Source of the DNA: Saccharicrinis sp963667815 | GTDB taxonomy: Bacteria; Bacteroidota; Bacteroidia; Bacteroidales; Marinilabiliaceae | Assembly: GCA_963667815.1 (NCBI GenBank) | Contig: OY764021.1 | Strand: one strand, 5' to 3' | DNA length: 64,000 bases | The notes under the pieces: model-generated | What the model was told of the DNA's origin: nothing | The model's input: the letters and a program-made list of their open reading frames with translations, nothing else | The model's database searches: none | In this document: piece after piece, positions 44,716 to 53,982 of the stretch | Numbering within the stretch: the first letter of the stretch is position 1 | How the letters are laid out: the number at the start of each line of letters is the position of its first letter | Translations under genes and position numbers: made by a program

Positions 44716-46515
44716 ATGCAGGATATAAGAAATATTGCAATTATAGCGCACGTTGACCACGGTAAGACTACATTGGTTGACAAGATGTTATTGGCCGGAA
44801 AACTTTTTAAAGAACACCAGGAAGTTGGTGAATTAATCATGGACAATAACGATTTAGAAAGAGAAAGAGGTATTACTATTCTTTCTAAAAACGTTTCGGT
44901 AATGTACAAAGACACCAAAATTAACATTATCGACACCCCTGGTCACTCCGATTTCGGTGGAGAAGTTGAACGTGTTTTAAACATGGCTGATGGTGTACTA
45001 CTTTTAGTAGATGCATTTGAAGGTCCAATGCCACAAACTCGTTTTGTACTTCAAAAAGCTATTGACCTAGGTTTAAAACCAATTGTTGTAATCAATAAAG
45101 TTGATAAAGAAAACTGTCGACCTGAAGAAGTTCAGGAATCAGTTTTTGATTTGATGTTTAACCTAGGTGCAACTGAGGAACAGTTAGACTTTGTAACTAT
45201 CTATGGTTCTGCTAAAAACGGCTGGATGAGTACAGACTGGAACAAGCAAACAACAGATATTACTGCAGTTTTTGAAGCTGTTATCGACAATATTCCTGCT
45301 CCAGAAGTAAATGAAGGAACTCCTCAGATGTTAATTACTTCACTGGATCACTCTCCATATACAGGTCGTATTGCGATTGGTAGAGTTCATAGAGGTACAC
45401 TTAAAACAAACCAACAAGTATCTTTAGTTAGTCGTGATGGGTCAATTACAAAAACTAAGATTAAAGAAATCAATGTATTCTCTGGTTTAGGACGTACTAA
45501 AGTTGAAGAAGTACAAAATGGTGATCTTTGTGCCTTAATTGGTTTAGATAGTTTTGATATTGGCGATACAGTTGCTGACATTGAAAACCCAGAAGCATTA
45601 GACCCTATTTCTATTGATGAGCCAACAATGAGTATGTTATTTACCATAAACAACTCTCCATTTTTTGGGCAGGAAGGTAAGTTTGTTACATCTCGACATA
45701 TCAAAGACAGATTAGATGCTGAGCTAGAAAAAAACCTTGCACTTCGTGTGGAAGATACAAATTCTGCAGATGCATGGAACGTATATGGTCGTGGAGTTCT
45801 TCACTTATCTGTATTGATTGAAACAATGCGCAGAGAAGGTTATGAACTTCAAGTTGGTCAGCCTAGAGTAATTATTAAAGAAATAGCTGCAATTAAACAC
45901 GAACCTGTTGAAGAATTAACTATTGATTTACCAGATGAATATTCGGGTAAAGCAATCGAAATGGTAAGTCAGCGTAAAGGAGACATGTTGAGCATGGAAC
46001 GCAAAGGCGATCGAGTAGTTATTGAATTCCATATTCCATCACGTGGTATCATTGGATTGCGTAATGCTATTTTAACTGCCACAGCAGGTGAAGCTATTAT
46101 GGCACACCGTTTTGTTGAATTTCAGCCTTACAAGGGCGAAATTAATAAACGTTTAAATGGTTCCCTTATTTCAATGGAGGATGGTGCAGCGATTCCTTAT
46201 GCATTAGATAAACTTCAGGATAGAGGTAAGTTTTTTGTATCTCCACAGGAAAAAATATATAAAGGACAGGTAATTGGTGAAAACAATCGTGAAGGTGATT
46301 TAACAATTAATATTACCAAAACGAAAAAATTGACTAACATGCGTACACAAAGTTCGGATGAAAAAGTTAAATTAGCTCCACCAATTATATTCTCATTGGA
46401 AGAAGCATTAGAGTATATTCAGGGAGATGAGTATGTAGAGGTAACTCCTCAAGCCATACGAATTCGTAAAATATATCTTGAAGAACATGAACGGAAGCGT
46501 TTAGCAAAGCAATAA
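44716..46515 (+). CDS. typA: Translational GTPase TypA/BipA
   Basis: Ribosome-binding GTPase needed for 50S assembly and stress adaptation. It has G1 AHVDHGKTTL, G2 RERGITIL, G3 DTPGHSDFGGEV and G4 VINKVDKE, then the EF-G-like domains III and V and the TypA-specific C-terminal domain (MRTQSSDEKVKLAPPIIFSL, EALEYIQGDEYVEVTP). I chose ATG 44716 (MQDIRNIAII, 599 residues). Eight extra codons from an upstream TTG would overlap the promoter. It is a single-gene unit with a clear terminator. Confidence 0.97.
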   Translation: MQDIRNIAIIAHVDHGKTTLVDKMLLAGKLFKEHQEVGELIMDNNDLERERGITILSKNVSVMYKDTKINIIDTPGHSDFGGEVERVLNMADGVLLLVDAFEGPMPQTRFVLQKAIDLGLKPIVVINKVDKENCRPEEVQESVFDLMFNLGATEEQLDFVTIYGSAKNGWMSTDWNKQTTDITAVFEAVIDNIPAPEVNEGTPQMLITSLDHSPYTGRIAIGRVHRGTLKTNQQVSLVSRDGSITKTKIKEINVFSGLGRTKVEEVQNGDLCALIGLDSFDIGDTVADIENPEALDPISIDEPTMSMLFTINNSPFFGQEGKFVTSRHIKDRLDAELEKNLALRVEDTNSADAWNVYGRGVLHLSVLIETMRREGYELQVGQPRVIIKEIAAIKHEPVEELTIDLPDEYSGKAIEMVSQRKGDMLSMERKGDRVVIEFHIPSRGIIGLRNAILTATAGEAIMAHRFVEFQPYKGEINKRLNGSLISMEDGAAIPYALDKLQDRGKFFVSPQEKIYKGQVIGENNREGDLTINITKTKKLTNMRTQSSDEKVKLAPPIIFSLEEALEYIQGDEYVEVTPQAIRIRKIYLEEHERKRLAKQ

Positions 46516-46563
46516 ATAACTAAGAAATTATTTATTGATTTGCTGTTTTTCGAGTTAGCAGCG

Positions 46564-46594
46564 AGCCGCATCAAAAAAGATGCGGCTTTTTTTT
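46564..46594 (+). terminator. Intrinsic terminator after typA
   Basis: AGCCGCATC and GATGCGGCT form a perfect 9-bp stem around six A, followed by a run of T. Confidence 0.93.
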
Positions 46595-46748
46595 AATCAT
46601 TTAACTATTCAAACTTTTTTTAATAAAAAAGGATTCGGACATTTGTAAGAATATATCTAAAGTTGTGATTCATCATAGTTATATTATGAAAAACAATTTA
46701 GATTTATACTGGTAAAAAAATATTAGTTCATTTATTAATCATTGTTTC

Positions 46749-47768
46749 ATGAGCAAAATTGATTGGGCAAACTTATCGTTCAGTTATATCAAAACAGATT
46801 ATAACGTACGAAGCTACTACAAAGATGGCCAATGGAGCGAATTAGAAGAAACAACTTCTGAAGCGTTAACAATCCATATGGCAGCAACATGTGTTCATTA
46901 CGGTCAGGAAGCTTTTGAAGGTCTGAAAGCATTTAAAGGTAAAGATGGCAAAATTAGAATCTTTAGAATGGAAGAAAATGCAAAACGACTGCAAAAATCT
47001 GCCGAAGGAATCTTAATGCAACCTGTTCCTACTGAACTTTTTACTAAAGCTGTCGTCCGCGCTGTAGAGCTCAATCTTGATTACGTTCCGCCTTATGAGT
47101 CTGGAGCTGCTTTATACATTCGTCCTTTATTAATCGGATCGGGTCCTAAAGTTGGCGTTTCGCCATCTGAGGAATACACTTTTATAGTATTTGTTACTCC
47201 TGTTGGTCCATATTTTAAAGAAGGATTTAAACCTACAAAACAGATGATCAGCAGAAACTTTGACAGGGCTGCTCCTCATGGTACAGGACACTTAAAAGTT
47301 GGTGGAAACTATGCTGCAAGTATGCGAGCAGGTAAGATTGCCCATGAAGGTGGATATTCATCTGTATTATATTTAGATAGTAAAGAACATAAATATATTG
47401 ACGAAGCTGGTCCTGCAAACTTTTTTGCAATAAAGGGCAATAAATACATTACACCTCTTTCAGAATCAATACTTCCAAGTATTACAAACATGAGTTTGAT
47501 TCAATTAGCTGAAGATATGGGTCTTGAAATAGAAAGACGTCGTGTTGAGTTGGAGGAACTAAGTGAATTTGATGAAGTAGGTGCGTGCGGAACTGCTGCC
47601 GTTATTAGTCCAATTGGTGAGATTGATGATATTGATAAAAATATTTCTTACACCTTTGGTGATCCTAATGTTGCAGGTCCTATCTGCCAAAAATTATATA
47701 ATACACTTAGAGGTATACAATATGGTAATGAACCTGATACACATGGTTGGGTTACTATCATTGAATAA
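46749..47768 (+). CDS. ilvE: Branched-chain amino acid aminotransferase
   Basis: Class IV PLP enzyme for the last step of Leu, Ile and Val synthesis. It has the PLP lysine in GHLKVGGNYAAS (Lys183), plus HYGQEAFEGLKAF, YIRPLLIGSGPKVGV, YIDEAGPANFFAI and the glycine-rich GACGTAAVISPIGEID. Length is 339 residues, matching the longer eukaryote-like BCAT subgroup. It is a single-gene unit; the other ilv genes are not in the window. Confidence 0.95.
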   Translation: MSKIDWANLSFSYIKTDYNVRSYYKDGQWSELEETTSEALTIHMAATCVHYGQEAFEGLKAFKGKDGKIRIFRMEENAKRLQKSAEGILMQPVPTELFTKAVVRAVELNLDYVPPYESGAALYIRPLLIGSGPKVGVSPSEEYTFIVFVTPVGPYFKEGFKPTKQMISRNFDRAAPHGTGHLKVGGNYAASMRAGKIAHEGGYSSVLYLDSKEHKYIDEAGPANFFAIKGNKYITPLSESILPSITNMSLIQLAEDMGLEIERRRVELEELSEFDEVGACGTAAVISPIGEIDDIDKNISYTFGDPNVAGPICQKLYNTLRGIQYGNEPDTHGWVTIIE

Positions 47769-47773
47769 TATAA

Positions 47774-47804
47774 AAAAGGCGGAGCATACAATACTCCGCC
47801 TTTT
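47774..47804. terminator. Bidirectional terminator between ilvE and the next gene
   Basis: AAAAGGCGGAG and CTCCGCCTTTT form an 11-bp stem with a 9-base loop. It lies between convergent genes, with A and T flanks inside the stem that serve both strands. Confidence 0.85.
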
Positions 47805-47826
47805 CAATTTCTAATATCGTCTTATT

Positions 47827-48213
47827 TTAAACTCTTCTTTCTTCTACAATCATTAGAGCTTCTTCTCTTATTATTTCGGGTAATTGAACTTGTCGTAATT
47901 GCATACTCTTCATCCAACCTGCCACTTCTCTTTCTTTAAGAGTATATAAAATGTCTCTAAATTCCTCAATAGCTTCATCAGAATATCCTTTAGGTGCAAC
48001 ACCTCTATACCGATCCAGTTCTTCATCATTATAATATTCTATATTATCACTCGAACTTAAAAGGCTATCTGCTTCACAAACTTCATGAGCCCCACAACAA
48101 TCTGCAGGAACTTCTTTACCCTCTTCTTCAACTTCATCCTTATTTTTAGCCTTATTTGATACAAACCAAGCTACTATAAGAGCAACAAGAATTAAAACAA
48201 CAATATAAATCAT
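47827..48213 (-). CDS. Small membrane-anchored protein with CCGAHxxC motif
   Basis: Function not recognised. The 128-residue product has one N-terminal membrane helix (residues 2-18), then a Lys/Glu-rich linker and the compact motif ADCCGAHEVCE (Cys39, Cys40, His43, Cys46), which could bind a metal ion. The C-terminal two thirds are acidic and probably helical (DEELDRYRGVAPKGYSDEAI, EEFRDILYTLKEREVAGWMK). I recall similar hypothetical proteins in other Bacteroidales but cannot name a family. It is a single gene, convergent with ilvE. Confidence 0.75.
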   Translation of the reverse strand: MIYIVVLILVALIVAWFVSNKAKNKDEVEEEGKEVPADCCGAHEVCEADSLLSSSDNIEYYNDEELDRYRGVAPKGYSDEAIEEFRDILYTLKEREVAGWMKSMQLRQVQLPEIIREEALMIVEERRV

Positions 48214-48475
48214 GCTGCAAAATTATAAAAAAGCCATAAACAATAGAGTTGTTTACTGTTAATATTTGTTAGATAAAAACATGCTAAGCACCTGAAATAC
48301 GCTGTGTTTTACATATTAATATAAACAAACAAGTAGAATTTTCACACAAAACATAATGAGATATATCTCATTATTAAATACTTCAATGTTTACTAATTAT
48401 ATTCTCATTCAAGAGCTCAGCTATAAAAAACATCCATTGATTTTCTTCACCAAAAACAATATCTTAAACTAAAAA

Positions 48476-49252
48476 ATGTGTTACGATATAAAATTTCTAA
48501 CTCAAAAAAAAATAAAGTATGCAAAAAGGCTAGGCGAATCTGATGATGAGATAAAAAGAATTGAAGCTGATTTAAATATCCTCACTAAGAACTTCATTCC
48601 ACAATATCATGCCTCAGGCTTTATGCATCCTGACATTTTATGTTTTACAAAAGATAAGCTAATTAAACCAAATATATTTCAGTGGGGCCTAATTCCTCAC
48701 TGGAGTAAGAACCAAGAACAGGCGCTTCAAATTCAGAACAAAACTATCAATGCCAGAATAGAAACAATAGATTCAAAACCAAGTTTTAAATTTTCAGCAA
48801 ATAATCGAAGATGTATTGTTATGGTTGATGGATTTTATGAACACCATCATCAAAATAAAATGAAATATCCATTTTACATTCATCATAAAACTGATAAACC
48901 TATGCTCGTTGGCGGTATATGGGACAGTTGGAATACAGGTAAAGGATATTCTATTAAAACAGTTAGTATTGTTACAACAAAAGCGCAAGGAATTATGAAA
49001 ATAATTCACAATAATCCTAAACTTTCAGAAAGTCGCATGCCTCTAATTATAAATGATACACAAGTAAACAATTGGTTATCGTTTATTCCATTCACTGATA
49101 TTTTAAATCAGATTATTGCAAACAATGATTATTTAAATTTAATATCACATTCGGTTAAACCTCTGCGAGGAAAAAACTATATTGGTAACCACATCGAAGT
49201 TTCAGCACCTTACGAATATCCTGAATTAAATATTAAAGGTTTATTATCTTAA
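48476..49252 (+). CDS. SRAP/YedK-HMCES family protein
   Basis: SOS-response-associated peptidase fold protein, which in characterised members crosslinks to abasic sites in single-stranded DNA through Cys2. It starts MCYDIKFL, so Cys2 is exposed once Met is removed. The Asn/Glu sites are in INARIETID and MVDGFYEHH, and the likely active His is in MKIIHNN, followed by ESRMPLIIN. At 258 residues it is of normal length. An insertion near residues 20-35 (Lys-rich) is mildly unusual. It begins a run of short, same-direction genes up to 50730. Confidence 0.9.
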   Translation: MCYDIKFLTQKKIKYAKRLGESDDEIKRIEADLNILTKNFIPQYHASGFMHPDILCFTKDKLIKPNIFQWGLIPHWSKNQEQALQIQNKTINARIETIDSKPSFKFSANNRRCIVMVDGFYEHHHQNKMKYPFYIHHKTDKPMLVGGIWDSWNTGKGYSIKTVSIVTTKAQGIMKIIHNNPKLSESRMPLIINDTQVNNWLSFIPFTDILNQIIANNDYLNLISHSVKPLRGKNYIGNHIEVSAPYEYPELNIKGLLS

Positions 49253-49290
49253 ACTTACATAGATATTGGTTATATTCGAAACAAAAAATT

Positions 49291-49671
49291 ATGAATTTAC
49301 TTGGCAATTTTATCTGGCTGGTGTTTGGTGGCTTTATAATTGCTCTGGAATATCTGGTGAGTAGTTTCCTGTTAATGCTAACTATTATTGGTATTCCTTT
49401 TGGTTTTCAAACATTAAAGCTTGCCAGTTTAGCTTTTTGGCCATTTGGAAGGGAAGCTGTGGTTACATCCCGAGCCGACGGCTGTATATCACTTTTGATG
49501 AATATAATATGGTTACTTGTTGGGGGCATATGGATTGCTTTAACTCATATTTTCTGGGGTATTGTTTTAAGCATAACCATTATTGGTATTCCATTTGGGA
49601 AACAACATTTTAAGTTAGCAGGAGTTGCATTGTCTCCCTTTGGTAGAGATATCAGATATAAAAATTATTAA
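49291..49671 (+). CDS. YccF domain membrane protein
   Basis: A 126-residue inner-membrane protein with the duplicated YccF domain. Each half shows the same pattern: NFIWLVFGGFIIALEYL with IIGIPFGFQTLKLASLAFWP, and NIIWLLVGGIWIALTHI with IIGIPFGKQHFKLAGVALSP. About four membrane segments are predicted. Function of the family is unknown. It starts 38 bases after the SRAP gene and is followed after 21 bases by another small membrane protein. Confidence 0.88.
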   Translation: MNLLGNFIWLVFGGFIIALEYLVSSFLLMLTIIGIPFGFQTLKLASLAFWPFGREAVVTSRADGCISLLMNIIWLLVGGIWIALTHIFWGIVLSITIIGIPFGKQHFKLAGVALSPFGRDIRYKNY

Positions 49672-49692
49672 ACCCAATACTTCTATCATCAC

Positions 49693-50133
49693 ATGAAAAA
49701 TTTTTTAAGCAAACTCTTAAATAAAATTGGAACATTTATTCTTAGGTATGGATTAGGCTTTATTATTATATGGCTTGGTTTTTTGAAATTTAAAAATTCA
49801 GAAGCAGACTATACTCACCAACTTATATCAGGAGGACATATTTCGTTTATCTTAAAATATTTAACACCTTATGCTTTAAACCATATTGTAGCTTATTTAC
49901 AAATTCTTATCGGATTTTTAATATTACTAAAACCCATATCAAAATCACTTTCATTTTGGGGTGGTGTTGCTGCATGTTTAATGTTTATATTAAGTTTGTC
50001 GCTTCTTTTTACATCGAATGTTGTTTGGCAAGTTGGGTATGGGTTTCCTGAACTTTCAAAAGCAGGACAAAGCATTTTAAAAGATTTTGTATTATTTGGG
50101 GCATCAGCATGGTGCGTAAGCGATAGTTTATAA
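49693..50133 (+). CDS. DUF417/YkgB-like membrane protein
   Basis: A 146-residue protein with about four transmembrane helices. It matches the YkgB (DUF417) pattern in FILRYGLGFIIIWLGFLKF and ELSKAGQSILKDFVLFGA. The role of the family is not established; it is related in layout to DoxX-like proteins. It lies between the YccF gene and the LOG family gene with 21- and 9-base gaps, so these are probably one transcript. Confidence 0.8.
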   Translation: MKNFLSKLLNKIGTFILRYGLGFIIIWLGFLKFKNSEADYTHQLISGGHISFILKYLTPYALNHIVAYLQILIGFLILLKPISKSLSFWGGVAACLMFILSLSLLFTSNVVWQVGYGFPELSKAGQSILKDFVLFGASAWCVSDSL

Positions 50134-50142
50134 AGTATTTGT

Positions 50143-50730
50143 ATGAAAAAAATAGATAGGGCATGTGTATTTTGTGCATCAAGCACAAAGGTTGATAGTG
50201 CATACATAAAAGACGCAGAAAAATTAGGTTTAATTTTATCTAACAACAATATCACAATGAATTATGGAGGTGGTGCAGTCGGTTTAATGGGTGCAATTGC
50301 AAACTCTATGTTACAAGCCAATGGCAACATTACAGGTTTCATTCCAAAATTTATGGTGGAAGTGGAATGGGAACATAAAGGGGTTAAAGATATGGTACAT
50401 GTAGACACTATGGCCGAAAGAAAGCAACTACTTGTTAAAGATGTTGATGCTGTTATTGCGCTACCTGGAGGAACAGGTACCCTGGAAGAATTATTTGAAG
50501 TGCTATCAAATAAAAAGCTTGGCCTTTTTACAAAACCTGTGATCTTACTAAATACCAAAGGCTTTTTTGATCCATTAATAGATATGCTACAAAAAACTAT
50601 TGATGAAAATTTTATGAGACCTGAGCATAAAGATTTATGGACAGTTGTTGATAAACCAGAAGATGTGATTCCTGCCATTGAATCCGCAAGCACATGGAGT
50701 TTAGATGCCTTTAAATTTGCGGCGGTATAG
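50143..50730 (+). CDS. LOG family (TIGR00730) phosphoribohydrolase-like protein
   Basis: Rossmann-fold protein of the LOG family, which cleaves the base-ribose bond of nucleoside 5'-monophosphates (cytokinin-activating type in plants). The hallmarks are YGGGAVGLMGAIAN and the PGGTGTLEELFEV motif, with MAERKQLLVKDVDAVIAL between them. Length is 195 residues, normal. Bacterial substrate is uncertain. It starts 9 bases after the YkgB-like gene. Confidence 0.9.
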   Translation: MKKIDRACVFCASSTKVDSAYIKDAEKLGLILSNNNITMNYGGGAVGLMGAIANSMLQANGNITGFIPKFMVEVEWEHKGVKDMVHVDTMAERKQLLVKDVDAVIALPGGTGTLEELFEVLSNKKLGLFTKPVILLNTKGFFDPLIDMLQKTIDENFMRPEHKDLWTVVDKPEDVIPAIESASTWSLDAFKFAAV

Positions 50731-50771
50731 CATTCAATAATATTTCAAATTAAGAAACTACACTATTTTAC

Positions 50772-50779
50772 TATTTTTG
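50772..50779 (+). promoter_or_regulatory. -7 box for the DUF4271-hemD unit
   Basis: TATTTTTG matches TAnnTTTG and would start transcription near 50786, about 10 bases before the DUF4271 ATG. No -33 element was recognised. Confidence 0.5.
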
Positions 50780-50795
50780 CAGAAAAGTTATAAGA

Positions 50796-52037
50796 ATGAA
50801 CCTAGGAGGAAATTGGGAATATATTGCATATCAAGATAGTACGAGTACATCTAACAGTCAAACATCTGTTACAAATTCAGATGCACAAAACCTGAAAGTT
50901 GATAAACCTCAATTACTTACTATTCCTGAAACTCCTAAAAGGTTTACTAAATCAAAGCCAAAAACTAAAATTGTAGCCAAGCCAAAAACTTTTGTTGCAT
51001 CAGCAGAAGACTCTGTAAATTTTAATTTGATAAGCAGAAAAGCTGAATCGAATATTCTTAAGCAAACTATTGTTCATGATTATTTAAATCCAATTCCCTT
51101 AAGTGACAGAACTTGGATAAATATAAATAATAAAGGGGCTCATGATACTGATCATTCAACTTTTATATCAGCAAACACAATAACTCAAGATTCATTAGTT
51201 ACAGATCAAGAATCCAATATAGAAAGTCTTGCAGATACAAATCTGAATAATAAAGATACAATTGATGAAGGACATCAAGTATTAGTCGATAGTATTCATG
51301 TAAATGATATTGTCCAAAATAATTTGGTAGAAAAAAAAGACACAACTCAAACTCAAATTGAAATATCTGCCATCCTTCCTTTCGAGGAAAATAAAAATCT
51401 GGATAAGGATATTCTTTCTGGTTTATTACTACTTGCAGTAGCTATTACAGGCTTTCTTAGATTTACCAATTATAAGTATTTAAGGGAACTATTTTCTGCA
51501 TTAATTTTTTCGCAGAATGCAAGAAAAATGCAAAAAACAGTCAATTTACATTATCGTACACCTGCTTTTATATTAAATGGCTTATTCCTTTTCAATACAT
51601 CTATATTTCTTTATCAAATCATAAATTACTATCATCTTAAAACAATATTTAATCAAAGTTTACTACTCATTCCTGCTTTTATGCTGCTCATAATTGCTTT
51701 TGGTATGAGTAAAGTAGCTTTATATCGTTTTGTTGGCTATGTTTTCGAAACAAAACTCGATACGAAAGAATATCTTTTCTTCAATTTTCTTAATAATAAG
51801 ATTTTTGCCATAGCAATCCTTCCAATTATCATAGTGGTTCCTTACATTGAAATAGAAATTGTGCCTATTTTGTTCAAAATTGGAGGGGTAATTTTCGTTT
51901 CTTTATATTTTACGCAATTATTTAGAGGTTTTACAATTATTTTAAAAAATGTAGCTTCTTTATTTTACATGTTTTTGTATCTTTGTGCCCTAGAAATTTT
52001 GCCTTTAATTATTATTTACAACATTTTAATTAGATAG
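50796..52037 (+). CDS. DUF4271 family membrane protein with long N-terminal extension
   Basis: A 413-residue protein. The first 200 or so residues are hydrophilic, low in order, and rich in Asn, Asp, Thr and Ser. The second half (from about residue 205) has six or so transmembrane helices, with the pattern YKYLRELFSALIFSQNARKM and TKEYLFFNFLNNKIF of the Bacteroidota-specific DUF4271. No catalytic motif is visible. It lies 37 bases upstream of hemD. This pairing is one I associate with the phylum, but its meaning is not known. Confidence 0.8.
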   Translation: MNLGGNWEYIAYQDSTSTSNSQTSVTNSDAQNLKVDKPQLLTIPETPKRFTKSKPKTKIVAKPKTFVASAEDSVNFNLISRKAESNILKQTIVHDYLNPIPLSDRTWININNKGAHDTDHSTFISANTITQDSLVTDQESNIESLADTNLNNKDTIDEGHQVLVDSIHVNDIVQNNLVEKKDTTQTQIEISAILPFEENKNLDKDILSGLLLLAVAITGFLRFTNYKYLRELFSALIFSQNARKMQKTVNLHYRTPAFILNGLFLFNTSIFLYQIINYYHLKTIFNQSLLLIPAFMLLIIAFGMSKVALYRFVGYVFETKLDTKEYLFFNFLNNKIFAIAILPIIIVVPYIEIEIVPILFKIGGVIFVSLYFTQLFRGFTIILKNVASLFYMFLYLCALEILPLIIIYNILIR

Positions 52038-52074
52038 GCATATTGCGATGTAAGAAACTAAAACAGATATCGTT

Positions 52075-52827
52075 TTGAAGATAAAGAGAATACTGGTTTC
52101 CCAGCCAAAACCACAAACAGAAAAATCTCCTTACTTTGAATTGGCCGATAAGAACAATGTTAAAATTGATTTTCGTCCATTTATTCAAGTTGAGAGTGTG
52201 CCTACGAAGGAATTTCGTGCCCAGAAAGTTAATATTTTGGATCATTCGGCCGTTATTTTTACAAGCAGAACTGCTATCGATAACTTCTTTAGAGTTGCTG
52301 AAGAAATGAGAGTAACTGTGCCTGACACTATGAAGTATTTTTGTATCTCCGAAGCAACTGCTTATTACTTACAGAAATATATTGTTTACAGAAAACGCAA
52401 GATTTTTCATTCAACAGGAAAATTCCCTGATTTGGTTGAAATCATCAAAAAACACAAAGATGAAACATATCTTGTGCCACTTTCAGATATCCATAAGCAA
52501 GAAATCCCAGATTTACTTGACAAAAATAAAATCAAATATTCAAAGGCTATTCTTTACAGAACTGTTAGCAGTGATTTAAGTGACCTTAAAGATATTGATT
52601 ACGATATCCTTGTATTCTTTAGCCCTTCAGGTATTGCCAGTTTGTTACAGAACTTTCCTGGATGGGATCAAAAAGATACTAAAATTGCTTCTTTTGGTCC
52701 TGCTACCGCAAAAGCAGTTAAAGAAGCTGGTTATAGATTAGACATACAGGCTCCAATGCCTCAAGCTCCATCTATGACTATGGCCTTGGAACAATTCATC
52801 AAAAAACACAACAAGGCTAATAAATAG
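52075..52827 (+). CDS. hemD: Uroporphyrinogen-III synthase-like protein
   Basis: HemD-fold protein of 250 residues, expected to cyclise hydroxymethylbilane for haem synthesis. The N-terminus KIKRILVSQPKPQTEKSPYF and motifs AVIFTSRTAIDNFF and YDILVFFSPSGIASLLQNFP fit the family, with IASFGPATAKAVKEAGYRL in the second lobe. Translation starts at TTG (52075), which gives the conserved start; no ATG is nearby. Bacteroidota can carry HemD-like paralogues, and no other haem gene is in the window, so the enzyme role is likely but not certain. Confidence 0.82.
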   Translation: MKIKRILVSQPKPQTEKSPYFELADKNNVKIDFRPFIQVESVPTKEFRAQKVNILDHSAVIFTSRTAIDNFFRVAEEMRVTVPDTMKYFCISEATAYYLQKYIVYRKRKIFHSTGKFPDLVEIIKKHKDETYLVPLSDIHKQEIPDLLDKNKIKYSKAILYRTVSSDLSDLKDIDYDILVFFSPSGIASLLQNFPGWDQKDTKIASFGPATAKAVKEAGYRLDIQAPMPQAPSMTMALEQFIKKHNKANK

Positions 52828-52850
52828 ATTTATATAATCATATATATTTA

Positions 52851-52878
52851 AAAGGGCATTTTTAAATGCCCTTTTTTT
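52851..52878 (+). terminator. Intrinsic terminator after hemD
   Basis: AAAGGGCATTT and AAATGCCCTTT form an 11-bp inverted repeat with a very short central loop, followed by more T. Confidence 0.85.
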
Positions 52879-52918
52879 ATCTCAGAACACACCTCTAAAT
52901 AGCACTTATATTATACCA

Positions 52919-53332
52919 ATGGCACATTCGGATTATTCTTTTCCTAAATCAGATCGATTATGCAGCCATATATTAATTGAAAAACTCTTTACTGAAGGAA
53001 GCTCTTTTATCTGCTATCCTTTTAGAGTTGTTTACCATATTACAGAATTACCTCCCGAAACCAGCTCTCAGGTTCTATTTAGTGTATCAAAAAAAAGGTT
53101 TAAAAGAGCAGTACATCGCAATCTTTTAAAAAGAAGATGCAGAGAAGCATACAGACTAAACCGCAATGAGTTTAATGCTTTTCTGGAAGAAACTAATCAA
53201 CAAATCATCTTTGCCTGTGTTTATATTTCAGGAGAACAATTGAGTTATTCTTCTATTCAAAAAGGAATAAAAAAATCGTTGATTAAATTACAAAAAGCAT
53301 TAAGCCAAGAGTCTGAACATGCAACTGATTAA
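52919..53332 (+). CDS. rnpA: Ribonuclease P protein component
   Basis: Protein subunit of RNase P, which matures tRNA 5' ends. The RNA-binding RNR signature is present as KRFKRAVHRNLLKRRCREAY after FSVSKK. Length is 137 residues. The gene usually beside it, rpmH, is not here; instead the order hemD-rnpA-yidD is seen. It overlaps yidD by 14 bases. The RNase P RNA gene was not seen. Confidence 0.95.
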   Translation: MAHSDYSFPKSDRLCSHILIEKLFTEGSSFICYPFRVVYHITELPPETSSQVLFSVSKKRFKRAVHRNLLKRRCREAYRLNRNEFNAFLEETNQQIIFACVYISGEQLSYSSIQKGIKKSLIKLQKALSQESEHATD

Positions 53333-53570
53333 ATGGTTATATAAAGTCATTATTGCTGGTATTGTTTTTATATTAATCATACCTATTAAAATATATCAGC
53401 ATGCTATTTCCCCAATGCTTGGGGCTTCATGCAGATATACTCCAACTTGTTCAGCTTATTCCATTGAAGCACTCAAAAAACATGGCCCGATTAAGGGAAG
53501 TTATTTGGCTATTAAACGGATTTTAAGTTGTAATCCTTGGGGTGGACACGGGCATGATCCTGTTCCATAG
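53319..53570 (+). CDS. yidD: Membrane protein insertion efficiency factor YidD
   Basis: Small (83 residues) membrane-associated protein that helps YidC insertion. It has an N-terminal hydrophobic segment and the signature RYTPTCSAYSIEALKKHG, then RILSCNPWGGHGHDPVP. It overlaps rnpA by 14 bases, a common arrangement. The yidC gene is not in the window. Confidence 0.96.
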   Translation: MQLIKWLYKVIIAGIVFILIIPIKIYQHAISPMLGASCRYTPTCSAYSIEALKKHGPIKGSYLAIKRILSCNPWGGHGHDPVP

Positions 53571-53641
53571 TTCAGTAATAGCGAAATGTAAATAATTCAA
53601 TTAAAAAGTATAATTTAGTACGTTAAAATAAAAACAAAAAT

Positions 53642-53980
53642 ATGGAGTCGACCAGACAAAAAAAGGTATCCAGATTATTACAGAAGGAAATGAGTGAGAT
53701 TTTTATCAAAGAAGCTAAAAATCTTACATTAGGAGCCATGGTATCTGTAAGCAAGGTTCGCATATCTCCTGACTTAGGTAATGCTAAAATCTATATCAGT
53801 ATTTTCCCATCTGATAAAAAAGAAGATATTTTTTCTGAAATTAATAATCACAATTCCCTAATTCGAAGAAATTTAGGTTTAAGAGTTGGTAAACAATTAA
53901 GAGTTGTTCCTGAACTTCAATTTTATATTGATGATTCTCTTGACTATATTGATAACATTGACCGCTTGTTAAAAAAATAA
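53642..53980 (+). CDS. rbfA: Ribosome-binding factor A
   Basis: Small KH-fold protein that helps mature the 30S subunit and binds 16S rRNA. Matches are MESTRQKKVSRLLQKEMSEI at the start, VSVSKVRISPDLGNAKIYIS in the middle and VVPELQFYIDDSLDYIDNID near the end. Length of 112 residues is normal. The methyltransferase gene follows after 2 bases, so the two are coupled. Confidence 0.95.
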   Translation: MESTRQKKVSRLLQKEMSEIFIKEAKNLTLGAMVSVSKVRISPDLGNAKIYISIFPSDKKEDIFSEINNHNSLIRRNLGLRVGKQLRVVPELQFYIDDSLDYIDNIDRLLKK

Positions 53981-53982
53981 GA

